A DNA stretch of 64,000 nucleotides from Faeciplasma sp964650705 (GCA_964650705.1 CAZYUJ010000005.1:48850-112849), one strand, 5' to 3'. Shown: positions 54,993 through 63,927, counted from the stretch's first letter. The notes: generated from the sequence alone by a model not told the origin. A program made the numbers and translations.

Positions 54993-57368
54993 TTACTGAG
55001 CGTTTGCCCAAACTGCGGGCTTGAGTGTGAAGATATCGGAATCTTCGCCGTCAGCAACGATCTTGATCTCATAGGTTGTTCCGATGTTGTCTTCCTTGAA
55101 GGTGATGGTAAGAGAAGAATTTCTCTCGTATCCGCCCTTCCAAGTGGTTGTGCCGGCCTTGCGGTAGTAAACCTTATAGGACTTAACATCGTCATCCTTA
55201 TCCCAAGTGAACTTGATCTTACCGGTCTTAGCGTTCAAAACTTCGCCATAGAGGTTGGTTTCGAAGTCAGCGTCGGAATCGGGGTTAGCTGCCCAAGCAA
55301 CGGTGCCCTGATCAGCGTTGGGCTTGATGGTGAGAACTGTGGATTCTTCATCACCTGCTACGATCTTAAATTCGTATGCAGAAGTCTTGGAGCCGAAGTC
55401 GATGGTGATGTTTGTCTTTGTTCTCGAGTGGCCGCCGCTCCACTTGGTAGCGCCAACCTTACGGTAGTATACCTTATAGGTGCTGCAGTCTTCAACAGCG
55501 TTCCAGGTGAGCTTAACGAGGCCGTCGCCCAAAGTCTCAGCCCAGAATCCTGTTACGGTGTCGTACTCTTCAACGGTTTCAACGTCAGGAGTGGTTGTGG
55601 TTGTGCTGTCAGTAGAAGCAGATGTACCTGCTACGTGGTAAGCATAACCAACAGTCTTCTTGGTGCCGTCAGCCATGAATGCTGTAACGATTACCTGGAA
55701 GTTGATGTTCTTGCCATAGGGCAAGGTGAGCTCGGCCTTGGTGGTAACTTCGCTTTCGCCTGCCTGTGCGCCCAAGAGAGCATGGTCGATCTGATAGAAC
55801 TGTGCGCCGCTTACCTTGTCCCAAGAAACAACTGTGTTCCAGCTGCCGCTATAGGTCAAATCAAGGTTCTTGATCTCGGTCTTGGTAACTGTGGAGGTGG
55901 TGCCGGTGGAGGTTGCCTTAACAGTTGCGGAAGCGCAAAGTGAACCGCTTGTCATGTTGTATACGTAAACGGTGAATGAAGTGTTGTAGCCAACGGGGAT
56001 AGTTACGCTCTTAGAGGTAACGGTAGTGCTCTTAGCTTCCTTACCTGTTTCGGTGTAGATCACCAAGAAGGTAGAGCCGGTTGCATTCCATGTAACAACA
56101 GAGCTGTTGTAAGAGGAAAGAACTGTGCAGTTAGAGCCGTTAGTAGTAACTGTGCTGGTAGTTGTACCGCTTGTGGTAGAGCCGGGAGTTACGGTTGCAG
56201 AACCAACGGAAACGAGGTTGCTGCTGACGATAGCCTTTACTTCAACGATCCAAGAATCGCTTGAGCCGTAAGGAACGGTAACCTGAGTAGCGGATACGTA
56301 TGAGGATTCGGTCACGGAAGCGCCGACCTTCTTATAGTTTACGATATAAGCAGTAGCACCGCTTACAGCGTTCCACTTAACAACAGAGGAGGATGTTCCC
56401 TTTGTAACGGTAAGAGTACCGCTGGTAACAACGCCGCTGGAGCCCGTGTTGGAAGAAGATCCGGGATAAACGGTTGCGGAACCGATAGTAACGAGGTTAT
56501 TGCTGACGATAGCCTTAACGGTGACCGTCCATGTGTCGCTTGTTCCGCAAGCAACGGTTGCTGCGTTTGTGGTTACATAGGTAGAAGATGCAGATGTTGC
56601 TGTGCTCTTCTGATATTCAACAACGTATCCGGTTGCACCGCTTACAGCAGTCCAGGTAACGGTGGACGATGTAGTGCCCTTTGTGATAACAAGGTTGCCG
56701 GAGGTGGTTGTAGTTCCTGTGCCGACTGATGAGCCGCCGGTGGTTCCGGAAGGAACAGTCTGTGTTCCGTAGCTGCCCAAAAGAGCAGAGGAGCTTGCTG
56801 CTGTTACTTCGATCGTGAACGATTCAGTATATGCAGCAGGGATCTCGATAGAGGTAGCGCCGGTAAGCTTGGTTACCTTTGTGCCGCCGTCAACTGTGTA
56901 GATCACGCGGTACTGTGCTGCACCTGCAGTAGCTGTCCAGGTGACAACTACCTTATCGGTGTACTTGGTTACGAGATAGGGGCCGAAGTATGCGGAATAG
57001 ATAACGCCTGTTGCGGTGCTCGATCCTGATGCGGTAACGGTTGCAGTAGACGATGTTACTGCGTCTGTCAATGCTCCGCCGTTAGTATCGTAAGCGCGAA
57101 CCTTGACATAGTAATCATTTCCTGCCTGAAGGCCGCCGAGAGTATGTGTTGTGGTAGTAAGATCCTTAACAACTGCTAACTCTGTTTCTCCCTTCCAATA
57201 AGAAAGATTATATGTAGCTGCGCCGTCAACGGCAGTCCAAGTTGCTGTCAATGTTCCTGCTCCGCCGTTAGCAACGACTGTTAACGTGGTTGCGGCAAAA
57301 ACATTAACTGCAAACATAGACAAGCTCATTACAAGAGCAAGTACTATTGCAAAAATTCTTTTTGTCAT
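54993..57368 (-). CDS. Secreted multi-domain fibronectin type III-like repeat protein
   Basis: 791 residues. A Sec signal (KRIFAIVLALVMSLSMFAVN to VFA) is followed by about eight repeats of 80-100 residues of Fn3 type. Each has a W-x-V/A-SGA-x-x-Y motif such as TWTAVDGAATYNLSYW, KWNAVSGATAYIVNYKK and TWNAVEDCSTYKVYYRK. Linkers are Thr/Ser/Gly-rich. No LPXTG, SLH or membrane anchor is present at the C-terminus, so it is probably released or loosely attached. No enzymatic domain seen. Repeats 3-4 are closely similar. Confidence 0.85.
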   Translation of the reverse strand: MTKRIFAIVLALVMSLSMFAVNVFAATTLTVVANGGAGTLTATWTAVDGAATYNLSYWKGETELAVVKDLTTTTHTLGGLQAGNDYYVKVRAYDTNGGALTDAVTSSTATVTASGSSTATGVIYSAYFGPYLVTKYTDKVVVTWTATAGAAQYRVIYTVDGGTKVTKLTGATSIEIPAAYTESFTIEVTAASSSALLGSYGTQTVPSGTTGGSSVGTGTTTTSGNLVITKGTTSSTVTWTAVSGATGYVVEYQKSTATSASSTYVTTNAATVACGTSDTWTVTVKAIVSNNLVTIGSATVYPGSSSNTGSSGVVTSGTLTVTKGTSSSVVKWNAVSGATAYIVNYKKVGASVTESSYVSATQVTVPYGSSDSWIVEVKAIVSSNLVSVGSATVTPGSTTSGTTTSTVTTNGSNCTVLSSYNSSVVTWNATGSTFLVIYTETGKEAKSTTVTSKSVTIPVGYNTSFTVYVYNMTSGSLCASATVKATSTGTTSTVTKTEIKNLDLTYSGSWNTVVSWDKVSGAQFYQIDHALLGAQAGESEVTTKAELTLPYGKNINFQVIVTAFMADGTKKTVGYAYHVAGTSASTDSTTTTTPDVETVEEYDTVTGFWAETLGDGLVKLTWNAVEDCSTYKVYYRKVGATKWSGGHSRTKTNITIDFGSKTSAYEFKIVAGDEESTVLTIKPNADQGTVAWAANPDSDADFETNLYGEVLNAKTGKIKFTWDKDDDVKSYKVYYRKAGTTTWKGGYERNSSLTITFKEDNIGTTYEIKIVADGEDSDIFTLKPAVWANAQ

Positions 57369-57400
57369 TTAGTGACACTCCTTTTCTTAAAGTTGTATTT

Positions 57401-57429
57401 ATTATACCATCTTTTTATCTGTTTGTAAA
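57401..57429 (-). promoter_or_regulatory. Promoter of the Fn3-repeat gene
   Basis: TTTACA, 17 bp, TATAAT on the minus strand. Confidence 0.78.
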
Positions 57430-57474
57430 TACGATTTAAAAAATTAATTAATCTTAATAATTTCCAAAACGGTG

Positions 57475-57503
57475 TTGAAAAATGATAACAAAGGTGGTAC
57501 ACT
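57475..57503 (+). promoter_or_regulatory. Promoter of galM
   Basis: TTGAAA, 17 bp, TACACT; a TATAAT lies a little further downstream without a -35 partner. Confidence 0.55.
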
Positions 57504-57591
57504 TATAATACAACTACGGTGCCGAAAATATTGCACCGAAAAGCAATTATATTTTCATTTTTCGAAAAATATATGAAAGGAATCAGTAATT

Positions 57592-58641
57592 ATGACAACC
57601 ATCACAAAAAAACCTTTTGGCAAGCTTTCGACCGGTGAGCAGGTCAGCCTTTTTGAGCTTAAGAACTCAACCGGAGCATATGTTGAGATCATCGATTTCG
57701 GCGGAGCCATCAAGAGCATCAACGTTCCCGACAAGGACGGCGTTTTGGGTGACGTAGCTCTTGGCTATGACGACGTTAACGGCTATGAAACACAGGGTAA
57801 GTATATCGGCGCTCTTATCGGACGCCACGGCAACAGAATCGAAGACGCACAGTTCGAGCTCGGCGGCAAGACCTATGTCTTAAACAAAAACGACGGCAGA
57901 AATAATCTTCACGGCGGTAACGTCGGCTTTGACAAGAAGCTTTGGTGCGCTTGTGTTGACGGCGAAGCTTTGGTGCTTAAATATACCTCTCCCGACGGTG
58001 AGGAGGGCTATCCCGGCAACCTTTGCGTTACAGTTCGTTACACCTTCGACGAAAACAACGCTTTGATGATCGATTACAGCGCTGTTACCGATGCCGACAC
58101 CGTTTGCAACCTCACAAACCACTGCTACTTCAACCTTGACGGCGAAGGCTCGGGCTCTATCGAGAACCACTCCATCAAGCTCAATGCGACACACTTCACA
58201 GTCGGCAACTCCGAGTGCTTGCCCACCGGTTACGTTGCAAAGGTTGAGGGTACTCCCCTTGATTTCACCGACTTCCACGTTATCGGTGAGAGGATCGGTT
58301 CAAACCACGAACAGATCGTCTTCGCCGGCGGATATGACCACAACTGGTGCCCTGACGGCAAGGGCTATCGCCATATGGCAACCCTTAAGGCTGCAACTTC
58401 GGGCAGAGTTATGGATGTATATTCCGACCTTCCCGGCATCCAGTTCTATTCGGGCAACTTCCTTGACGGCACCAAGCCTTACGGCAAGGGCGGCAAGCCT
58501 GTTGAAAAGCGCGACGGCTTGTGCTTGGAGACTCAGGCATATCCCAACTCGATGAGATTCGACAACTTCGAAAAGCCCATCCTCAAGGTTGGCGAGAGAT
58601 ATCACCACGTTACCGTTTACAGATTCACTGTTGAAAAGTAA
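57592..58641 (+). CDS. galM: Aldose 1-epimerase
   Basis: 349 residues. GRHGNRIEDAQFELGGKTY, NNLHGGNVGFDKKLW (His), DTVCNLTNHCYFNLDGEG (His) and the catalytic glutamate region GLCLETQAYPNS follow the GalM pattern. It interconverts alpha and beta anomers of galactose and other aldoses, matching a downstream role for the GH27 enzyme's product. Single-gene unit. Confidence 0.93.
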   Translation: MTTITKKPFGKLSTGEQVSLFELKNSTGAYVEIIDFGGAIKSINVPDKDGVLGDVALGYDDVNGYETQGKYIGALIGRHGNRIEDAQFELGGKTYVLNKNDGRNNLHGGNVGFDKKLWCACVDGEALVLKYTSPDGEEGYPGNLCVTVRYTFDENNALMIDYSAVTDADTVCNLTNHCYFNLDGEGSGSIENHSIKLNATHFTVGNSECLPTGYVAKVEGTPLDFTDFHVIGERIGSNHEQIVFAGGYDHNWCPDGKGYRHMATLKAATSGRVMDVYSDLPGIQFYSGNFLDGTKPYGKGGKPVEKRDGLCLETQAYPNSMRFDNFEKPILKVGERYHHVTVYRFTVEK

Positions 58642-58648
58642 TACATAA

Positions 58649-58681
58649 AAAGATCCCGCGGTTTTCCCCGCGGGATCTTTG
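58649..58681. terminator. Bidirectional terminator
   Basis: AAGATCCCGCGG and CCGCGGGATCTT form a 12-bp stem. Confidence 0.9.
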
Positions 58682-58683
58682 TT

Positions 58684-59127
58684 TTATGCAGAAACGGTTA
58701 TCATCTTCAAATTTGAAAGTATCTTATCAAATGTTTTATAGAACACCTCTCGCTCCTCGGGAGTGAGATCCTTGCTGCACTTTTCAACAGTTCTCTCAAT
58801 AGCTTCTGTGATTCGGCAATATATCTCATGCCCCGCCTCAGTGATCGTATAGATCGCGCGGTATTTTCTGAGTCTTCCCGCCGTTGACTCCACAAGACCT
58901 TTCTTTTTAAGGCTGCTGAGGGTTTTGGATACCGCCGCCTTGTCCTCCTGACAGAGTTCACAAAGCTCGCTTGCTTTCAGCCCGCCCGGATTTCTTCCCA
59001 AAAAGAAAAGGCACATAACGTGCGAGCCCTTAAGCTCAAATTTGGACATATAATCCGACTTTAATTTTCCCACATATTTATACGCTTTTGATATGCACTG
59101 TGTAAATTTTTCAAATCGCTGAAGCAT
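58684..59127 (-). CDS. MarR-family transcriptional regulator
   Basis: 147 residues with a winged helix at about 35-100: HVMCLFFLGRNPGGLKASEL, EDKAAVSKTLSSLKKKGLVE and the wing RKYRAIYTITEAGHEI. GAGGGGC lies before the ATG. It is divergent from the FucO-type gene (179 bp apart), a likely target by position. Ligand unknown. Confidence 0.87.
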   Translation of the reverse strand: MLQRFEKFTQCISKAYKYVGKLKSDYMSKFELKGSHVMCLFFLGRNPGGLKASELCELCQEDKAAVSKTLSSLKKKGLVESTAGRLRKYRAIYTITEAGHEIYCRITEAIERTVEKCSKDLTPEEREVFYKTFDKILSNLKMITVSA

Positions 59128-59230
59128 CTTTTGCCCCTCTTCTAAAGTGATACTACATTAATGATAACTGAAATGTCTCGGTTTGTCAACGAAAGTAAAA
59201 AGAAATTCTTGTGAAATACTCGGCTCCTTA

Positions 59231-59259
59231 TTGCTATTCTTGAAATAATGTGGTATAAT
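59231..59259 (+). promoter_or_regulatory. Promoter of the fucO-like gene
   Basis: TTGCTA, 17 bp, TATAAT with a TG extension. Confidence 0.75.
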
Positions 59260-59305
59260 AAGTTTGTTATATTTTTAACACACTATATTGAAAAGGAGCT
59301 CTACC

Positions 59306-60454
59306 ATGGCTAACAGATTTATTTTAAACGAAACCTCATATCACGGCGCAGGTGCGATCAATGCGATCCCCGATGAGATCAAAGCAAGAGGCTTCAAGAA
59401 GGCTCTCGTTTGTTCCGACCCTGACCTTATCAAGTTCAATGTGACCAAAAAAGTCTTGGATGTTTTGACTGATTCAGGCATCGAATATTCCGTATTCTCC
59501 GATATCAAGCCCAATCCCACTATCGAAAACGTTCAAAACGGTGTTGCCGCTTATAAGGAAGCCTGTGCCGACTGTATTATAGCTGTTGGCGGTGGTTCTT
59601 CCATGGATACTGCAAAGGCTGTCGGCATCATCATCGAAAACCCCGAATTCTCGGATGTTCGTTCTCTTGAGGGCGTTGCTCCCACAAAGAACAAGTGCGT
59701 TCCCATCATCGCTGTTCCCACAACTGCAGGTACAGCCGCAGAGGTTACCATCAACTATGTTATCACAGACGCTCAAAACAACCGCAAAATGGTCTGTGTT
59801 GACGTTCACGATATCCCCGTCGTTGCAGTTGTCGATCCCGATATGATGTCCACAATGCCCAAGAGTCTCGCCGCCGCTACCGGTATGGACGCTTTGACTC
59901 ACGCTATCGAAGGCTACATCACAAAGGGCGCTTGGGAAATGTCTGATATGTTCCATATAAAGGCGGTCGAGATCATCGCAAAGAGCTTGCGTGCCGCAGT
60001 TAACGGATGCCCCAAGGGCATGGAGGGCATGGCTTTGGGACAGTATATCGCGGGCATGGGCTTCTCTAACGTCGGACTCGGTATCGTTCACTCAATGGCT
60101 CACACCTTGGGCGCTTTATACGACACACCTCACGGTGTCGCAAACGCTATTATCCTTCCCACAGTTATGGCATATAACGCTCCCGAAACGGGCGAAAAGT
60201 ATCGCGATATCGCGCGTGCAATGGGCGTTGAGGGCGTTGATGCTATGGACCTTGAAACCGCAAGAAAGGCGGCTATCGACGCTGTCAAGCAGCTTTCCTT
60301 GGATGTCGGAATTCCTGCTGACCTTAAGGAGATCGTCAAGGAAGAGGATCTTCCCTTCTTGGCACAGTCGGCTTATGACGACGCTTGCCGTCCCGGCAAC
60401 CCAAGAGAAACAAGCGTTGAAGACATCACCGAGCTCTTCAAGAGCCTGCTCTGA
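59306..60454 (+). CDS. fucO: Iron-containing alcohol dehydrogenase, lactaldehyde reductase type
   Basis: 382 residues from the ATG at 59306 (AAAGGAG 7-8 bp upstream). The whole length follows E. coli FucO as I recall it: ANRFILNETSYHGAGAI, GGGSSMDTAKAVGI (NAD), PTTAGTAAEVTINYVIT, and the iron ligands in DALTHAIEGYITKGAW, HSMAHTLGALYDTPHG. It reduces lactaldehyde to 1,2-propanediol in anaerobic fucose or rhamnose breakdown, or acts on other short alcohols. Confidence 0.9.
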   Translation: MANRFILNETSYHGAGAINAIPDEIKARGFKKALVCSDPDLIKFNVTKKVLDVLTDSGIEYSVFSDIKPNPTIENVQNGVAAYKEACADCIIAVGGGSSMDTAKAVGIIIENPEFSDVRSLEGVAPTKNKCVPIIAVPTTAGTAAEVTINYVITDAQNNRKMVCVDVHDIPVVAVVDPDMMSTMPKSLAAATGMDALTHAIEGYITKGAWEMSDMFHIKAVEIIAKSLRAAVNGCPKGMEGMALGQYIAGMGFSNVGLGIVHSMAHTLGALYDTPHGVANAIILPTVMAYNAPETGEKYRDIARAMGVEGVDAMDLETARKAAIDAVKQLSLDVGIPADLKEIVKEEDLPFLAQSAYDDACRPGNPRETSVEDITELFKSLL

Positions 60455-60469
60455 TATTCACATAAATAT

Positions 60470-60501
60470 AAAGACCTGTAGCTTTCTACAGGTCTTTTAT
60501 T
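60470..60501 (+). terminator. Terminator of the fucO-like gene
   Basis: AAGACCTGTAG and CTACAGGTCTT stem followed by TTATTTTG. Confidence 0.87.
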
Positions 60502-60691
60502 TTGTATAAAAGGGAGCGATATCGCCGTCATCATACTTGTTGTTGAATATGATGCCGTCGGCTGCGGATCCGTCTGAACAAGTGATCTTCGGAGCAGAAG
60601 CCGCCAAAACGCCGTTGCCCGAATTGGTTACGACTACGTCAATAACGATCTCCTTCCCGTCATAGGTGACGGCGTTTATAAGCCCGGTTCA
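60497..60691 (-). pseudogene. C-terminal fragment of a secreted or repeat protein
   Basis: Reading minus from an in-frame TGA at 60689-60691 gives about 63 residues with no start signal, including LINAVTYDGKEIVIDVVVTN and SAADGIIFNNKYDDGDIAPF, then a stop at 60497. The composition looks like the end of a secreted protein. It directly abuts an unrelated fragment on the other strand, so this is a deletion or rearrangement scar. Confidence 0.6.
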
Positions 60692-60847
60692 ACGGACACC
60701 GCGCTTTCTCGCAAAAGGGATTATGCACGGTCGGGAGTCGGAATCCGTTCGATAAGAGCGGTCGTCGAAAAATACGGCGGCACAATGCAGATCGAGGCGA
60801 AAGAAGACGTGTTCTGCCTTTCGTTGATGCTTATACTGCAAGACTAA
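60685..60847 (+). pseudogene. C-terminal fragment of a GHKL sensor histidine kinase
   Basis: About 52 residues end at TAA 60845-60847 and include SGVGIRSIRAVVEKYGGTMQ, the G2-box region typical of GHKL (AgrC-like) kinase ATPase domains, followed by the last strands. The rest of the kinase is missing and there is no start codon or ribosome binding site. A terminator follows, probably the original one. Confidence 0.7.
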
Positions 60848-60849
60848 AA

Positions 60850-60884
60850 TTAAAGACGGATAGATGATCTATCCGTCTTTTTTG
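60850..60884. terminator. Terminator after the kinase fragment, shared with the SDR gene
   Basis: AAAGACGGATAGAT and ATCTATCCGTCTTT stem followed by TTTT. Confidence 0.88.
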
Positions 60885-60886
60885 TT

Positions 60887-61900
60887 TTATATTTCTTTCT
60901 TCGCTTTTTCAAGAGCCTCGATAACTCGGTCACACCACTCGTCAAACTGTTTATCCTCATTCTGACACTCAGGATGAGATAAAACATAGTCTAAGCACTT
61001 TCTCACTCCTTGATCGAATCTTACGGTTGCACAGTAATCCGGCACAGCACGCTTCAGTTTCGAGTTATCAAACACCACTGTGTTCGCCTTGTCGCCCAAA
61101 AGTCCTCCTCTGAAGTCATAATTGCTCACACTGTGCAAAAAATCGGAAGGAACATAATAAGGCTTATATTCAACACCCAAAGCATCGGCAACAGTCTTAT
61201 ATATCTGATTCCAAGTCAGCGATTCATCACTTGTGATATGATAAGCTTCGCCTATCGCATGGACGTTGCCCATCAGCCCGATGAAGCCCTTTGCAAAGTC
61301 AGAATTGAAAGTCAGTGTCCAAAGGCTTGTGCCGTCGCCGTGAACGATAACCGGCTTGCCCTCGATCATTCTCTTGATGACCTGCCAGCTGCCGCCGTTC
61401 CCGTGTGCGCCGACAGGGATGCTTCTTTCGTCATAGGTATGGCTGGGACGGATTATCGTTATCGGGAAGCCCGACTCACGGTACATCCTCATCAAGTATT
61501 CCTCACAAGCGATCTTGTTGCGGGAATATTCCCAATAAGGATTCGCAAGCGGAGTGCTTTCGGTTATCTTATAGTCGCTTAGCGGCTTTTGATATGCCGA
61601 TGCCGAGCTGATATACATGAACTGCTTCGTTCTGCCGTTGAAAATGCGATAGTCGCGTTCGAGCTGACTCGGAACAAAGCCGATAAAATCGCAGACACAG
61701 TCAAACTCAAGATCTTTAAGCTTTTCAGAAACCAAAGCTTCATCGTTGATGTCAGCCTCAATGATCTTGACGTTTTCGGGAACATTTTGGCTTCTGTTTC
61801 CTCGGTTGATAAGATATAGCTCCCAATTCGGGTCAAGCGCCAACTGTCTTGTGATAGCCATGCTTATAGTTCCTGTTCCGCCGATGAATAATGCTTTCAT
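60887..61900 (-). CDS. NAD-dependent epimerase/dehydratase (extended SDR)
   Basis: 337 residues from the ATG at 61900 (AAAGGAG 10 bp upstream). The nucleotide-binding motif is KALFIGGTGTISMAITRQLA. The active-site region has YISSASAYQK and YWEYSRNKIACEEYL (Y-x3-K). Substrate unknown; members near this branch act on nucleotide sugars or mRNA-binding CSP41-like proteins. The gene stands alone. Confidence 0.83.
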   Translation of the reverse strand: MKALFIGGTGTISMAITRQLALDPNWELYLINRGNRSQNVPENVKIIEADINDEALVSEKLKDLEFDCVCDFIGFVPSQLERDYRIFNGRTKQFMYISSASAYQKPLSDYKITESTPLANPYWEYSRNKIACEEYLMRMYRESGFPITIIRPSHTYDERSIPVGAHGNGGSWQVIKRMIEGKPVIVHGDGTSLWTLTFNSDFAKGFIGLMGNVHAIGEAYHITSDESLTWNQIYKTVADALGVEYKPYYVPSDFLHSVSNYDFRGGLLGDKANTVVFDNSKLKRAVPDYCATVRFDQGVRKCLDYVLSHPECQNEDKQFDEWCDRVIEALEKAKKEI

Positions 61901-61978
61901 ATTTTCAGCTCTCCTTTCAGATATCAAAAAGTAATTTTTCCTATCGCCGCTATTATATCACATAGGCGATATAAAAAA

Positions 61979-62008
61979 CAAGAGCTGACCGATGAAGTCA
62001 GCTCTTTA
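61979..62008 (-). terminator. Terminator of the anion transporter gene
   Basis: AAGAGCTGAC and GTCAGCTCTT form a 10-bp stem with TTTTTTA on the minus exit. Confidence 0.87.
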
Positions 62009-62021
62009 ATATTTTGATAGG

Positions 62022-63296
62022 TCAAATTCCGCCGTAGACCAGCCAGATGTAAATATACGCAGGGATGATAGCTGCTAATGTAAACGGGATGCCGATCTTG
62101 AAGAAGTCGCTGTTTTTAACGGTATATCCTTCTTTTCTGAGGATACCGATACCGGCAATGTTTGCGCTTGCGCCGATAGGTGTGCAGTTACCGCCCAAGG
62201 TTGCGCCCGAAAGAAGACCGAAGTATAAAACTGTGGGATCGACGTTCATAGCGGTTGCGATACCTGCGATAACGGGGATCATCGTTGCGACATAGGGGAT
62301 GTTGTCAATGAATGCCGAGATGATGACCGATGCCCAAACGATAACGGTATACATCAAGAAGAGGTTTCCGCCGCCCAGATCGACCAAGAGGTTAGCAGCA
62401 GCGTCGATGACGCCCTGCTCCTTGATGCCGCCGATCATCAGGAAGAGGCCGAGCAAAAGTCCGAGAGTTTCAAAGTCGATGCCCTTCAAAGGCTCAATGA
62501 TTGCCGAAACGTCCTTCTTTTTGATGAAGTTATATACGATGCCGACTATCATAAGGGTGAAGCAGATGAGACCGTTTGTAACATCAGGCTTCTCGGGCAA
62601 GAAGGATGCCAAAATGAGCAAAACGATAGCGCCGACAAGCAATATCGTTGGAACATAGTCGGTAACCTTTGTTCTTTCGCCCGTCTTGGGGATGGGCTTC
62701 TTTTCTTTTCTGAAGATGAATGCCAAAATAAGTGCCGACAAAACAGCGCCGAGCTCAACAGCGAAGAATATACTCGGCTTGCCCTTGAACCAGAAGAAGT
62801 CCATAAAGCTCATATCGAGTGCCGAGCCGAGCATGATAGCGGTCGTGTCACCGACCAAGGTCGCGGCACCCTGTAGGTTCGAAGAAACCGCGATACCGAT
62901 GATAAAGGGAACGGGGTTGGTATCAAGCTTTTTGCAGATCGCAAGTGCCACGGGAGCGATCATCAAAACGGTTGCAACGTTGTCAACAAACGCAGAAATA
63001 ACACCTGCGAACAAAGCCATGCTGACGGCTGCCCACATAACGTTGGGCACCTTTTCCATAATAAGATCAGCCAAAAGCGAGGGCATCTTGCTCTCAATGA
63101 AAAGAGCGACCAAGCCCATGGTTCCGGCGATCATCAATAGCACGTTAAAGTCGATCTCGCCCAAAATATTTTCAAGCGGGAGCATTCCCGAAACGATGAA
63201 AACAACTGCGGATGCGAGCGCTATATAGGGGCGGTACTTGCTGAAAACAAGCATCAAAACATAAGTAATCGCAAAAAGAACAAGTGCGGGGATCAT
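62022..63296 (-). CDS. SLC13/ArsB-NhaD superfamily anion transporter
   Basis: 424 residues with about eleven membrane helices in two halves. The repeated motifs SAFVDNVATVLMIAPVALAI and SAFIDNIPYVATMIPVIAGI and the ending GGNCTPIGASANIAGIGI are characteristic of the ion-transporter superfamily (citrate, arsenite, Na/H). The exact ion is not decided; the length and motifs are nearest the YbiR/ArsB-like SLC13 branch. AAAGGAGAG precedes the ATG. Confidence 0.85.
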   Translation of the reverse strand: MIPALVLFAITYVLMLVFSKYRPYIALASAVVFIVSGMLPLENILGEIDFNVLLMIAGTMGLVALFIESKMPSLLADLIMEKVPNVMWAAVSMALFAGVISAFVDNVATVLMIAPVALAICKKLDTNPVPFIIGIAVSSNLQGAATLVGDTTAIMLGSALDMSFMDFFWFKGKPSIFFAVELGAVLSALILAFIFRKEKKPIPKTGERTKVTDYVPTILLVGAIVLLILASFLPEKPDVTNGLICFTLMIVGIVYNFIKKKDVSAIIEPLKGIDFETLGLLLGLFLMIGGIKEQGVIDAAANLLVDLGGGNLFLMYTVIVWASVIISAFIDNIPYVATMIPVIAGIATAMNVDPTVLYFGLLSGATLGGNCTPIGASANIAGIGILRKEGYTVKNSDFFKIGIPFTLAAIIPAYIYIWLVYGGI

Positions 63297-63347
63297 GTGA
63301 TTCTCTCCTTTAAACTTTTTTAGAGCTCAGAGCCCTATGCAAATCGA

Positions 63348-63376
63348 ATTATAGCATATTTTTTCCGCATTGACAA
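63348..63376 (-). promoter_or_regulatory. Promoter of the anion transporter gene
   Basis: TTGTCA, 17 bp, TATAAT on the minus strand. Confidence 0.78.
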
Positions 63377-63417
63377 CCCTCAATTACGCAAAATGCGACA
63401 CGCTTTTTTCTCGGGAT

Positions 63418-63540
63418 GGGATGTTTTAAAAACGAGCTTCGCCGCCTTCGGCGGCTCGTCCGAATCCACCCGCCAACGCGCCCACAACAAAAAAGACGCC
63501 CTGTCGGACGTCTTTTTGTTGGTGGGAGAGGATGGATTCG
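63418..63540. repeat. 123-bp direct repeat, copy 1, ending in a tRNA-Tyr 3-prime fragment
   Basis: Identical as far as I can read to 63740-63862. It contains a GCCGCC/GGCGGC hairpin, a terminator-like AAGACG/CGTCTT stem and, at 63520-63540, the last 21 nt of tRNA-Tyr (minus strand) including CCA. After 63540 the sequence diverges, so there is no complete tRNA here. Confidence 0.9.
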
Positions 63541-63579
63541 TGACCATAACATCATGCCTCGCTCCGCTCGCCAAGCTGT

Positions 63580-63632
63580 GTGAGTTGCGACACCTTCTTC
63601 CTTCGCTTCGAGCATTCCGTCGTCGCAACTCC
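63580..63632. other. Long hairpin in the tRNA-flank region
   Basis: GAGTTGCGAC pairs with GTCGCAACTC about 30 bp away. The surrounding 63541-63697 holds no supported gene. Confidence 0.6.
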
Positions 63633-63662
63633 GATGTTCCTGCTTACTACCCTCTTACCAAA

Positions 63663-63712
63663 ACAAAAAACCAGCCCTGTCGGACTGGTTCTTGTTTTGG
63701 TGGGAGAGGATG
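63663..63712 (-). repeat. Third tRNA-Tyr 3-prime fragment with its own terminator
   Basis: Minus strand: CATCCTCTCCCACCA (tRNA acceptor end plus CCA, 63698-63712) is followed by the stem AACCAG/CTGGTT and T6. It mirrors the order tRNA end plus terminator at 63520 and at the real gene. Confidence 0.75.
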
Positions 63713-63739
63713 TGATTCTAATTTTTAAAACATCCCACC

Positions 63740-63862
63740 GGGATGTTTTAAAAACGAGCTTCGCCGCCTTCGGCGGCTCGTCCGAATCCACCCGCCAACG
63801 CGCCCACAACAAAAAAGACGCCCTGTCGGACGTCTTTTTGTTGGTGGGAGAGGATGGATTCG
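63740..63862. repeat. 123-bp direct repeat, copy 2, overlapping tRNA-Tyr
   Basis: The second copy of the repeat at 63418; its last 21 bp are the 3-prime end of the complete tRNA-Tyr gene. Confidence 0.9.
63811..63840 (-). terminator. Terminator of the tRNA-Thr/tRNA-Tyr unit
   Basis: Minus strand AAGACG/CGTCTT stem followed by TTTTTTG, directly after the tRNA-Tyr CCA. Confidence 0.8.
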
Positions 63863-63927
63863 GACCATCGAAGCTAAATAGCAACAGATTTACAGTCTGC
63901 CCCCTTTGGCCACTCGGGAACTCTCCC
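63842..63927 (-). tRNA. tRNA-Tyr (GTA)
   Basis: 86 nt with encoded CCA. Acceptor GGGAGAG/CTCTCCC, D-arm TTCCCGAGTGGCCAAAGGGG, anticodon loop CTGTAAA (anticodon GTA) in a CAGA-type stem, a long class II variable arm (TGCTATTTAGCTTCG region) and T-arm GGTCCGAATCC. All parts fit tRNA-Tyr. Confidence 0.97.

Noticed and set aside
63418..63862. CRISPR-like array
   Set aside because: Only two long copies, with unequal spacing and tRNA fragments; no regular short repeats and no cas genes.
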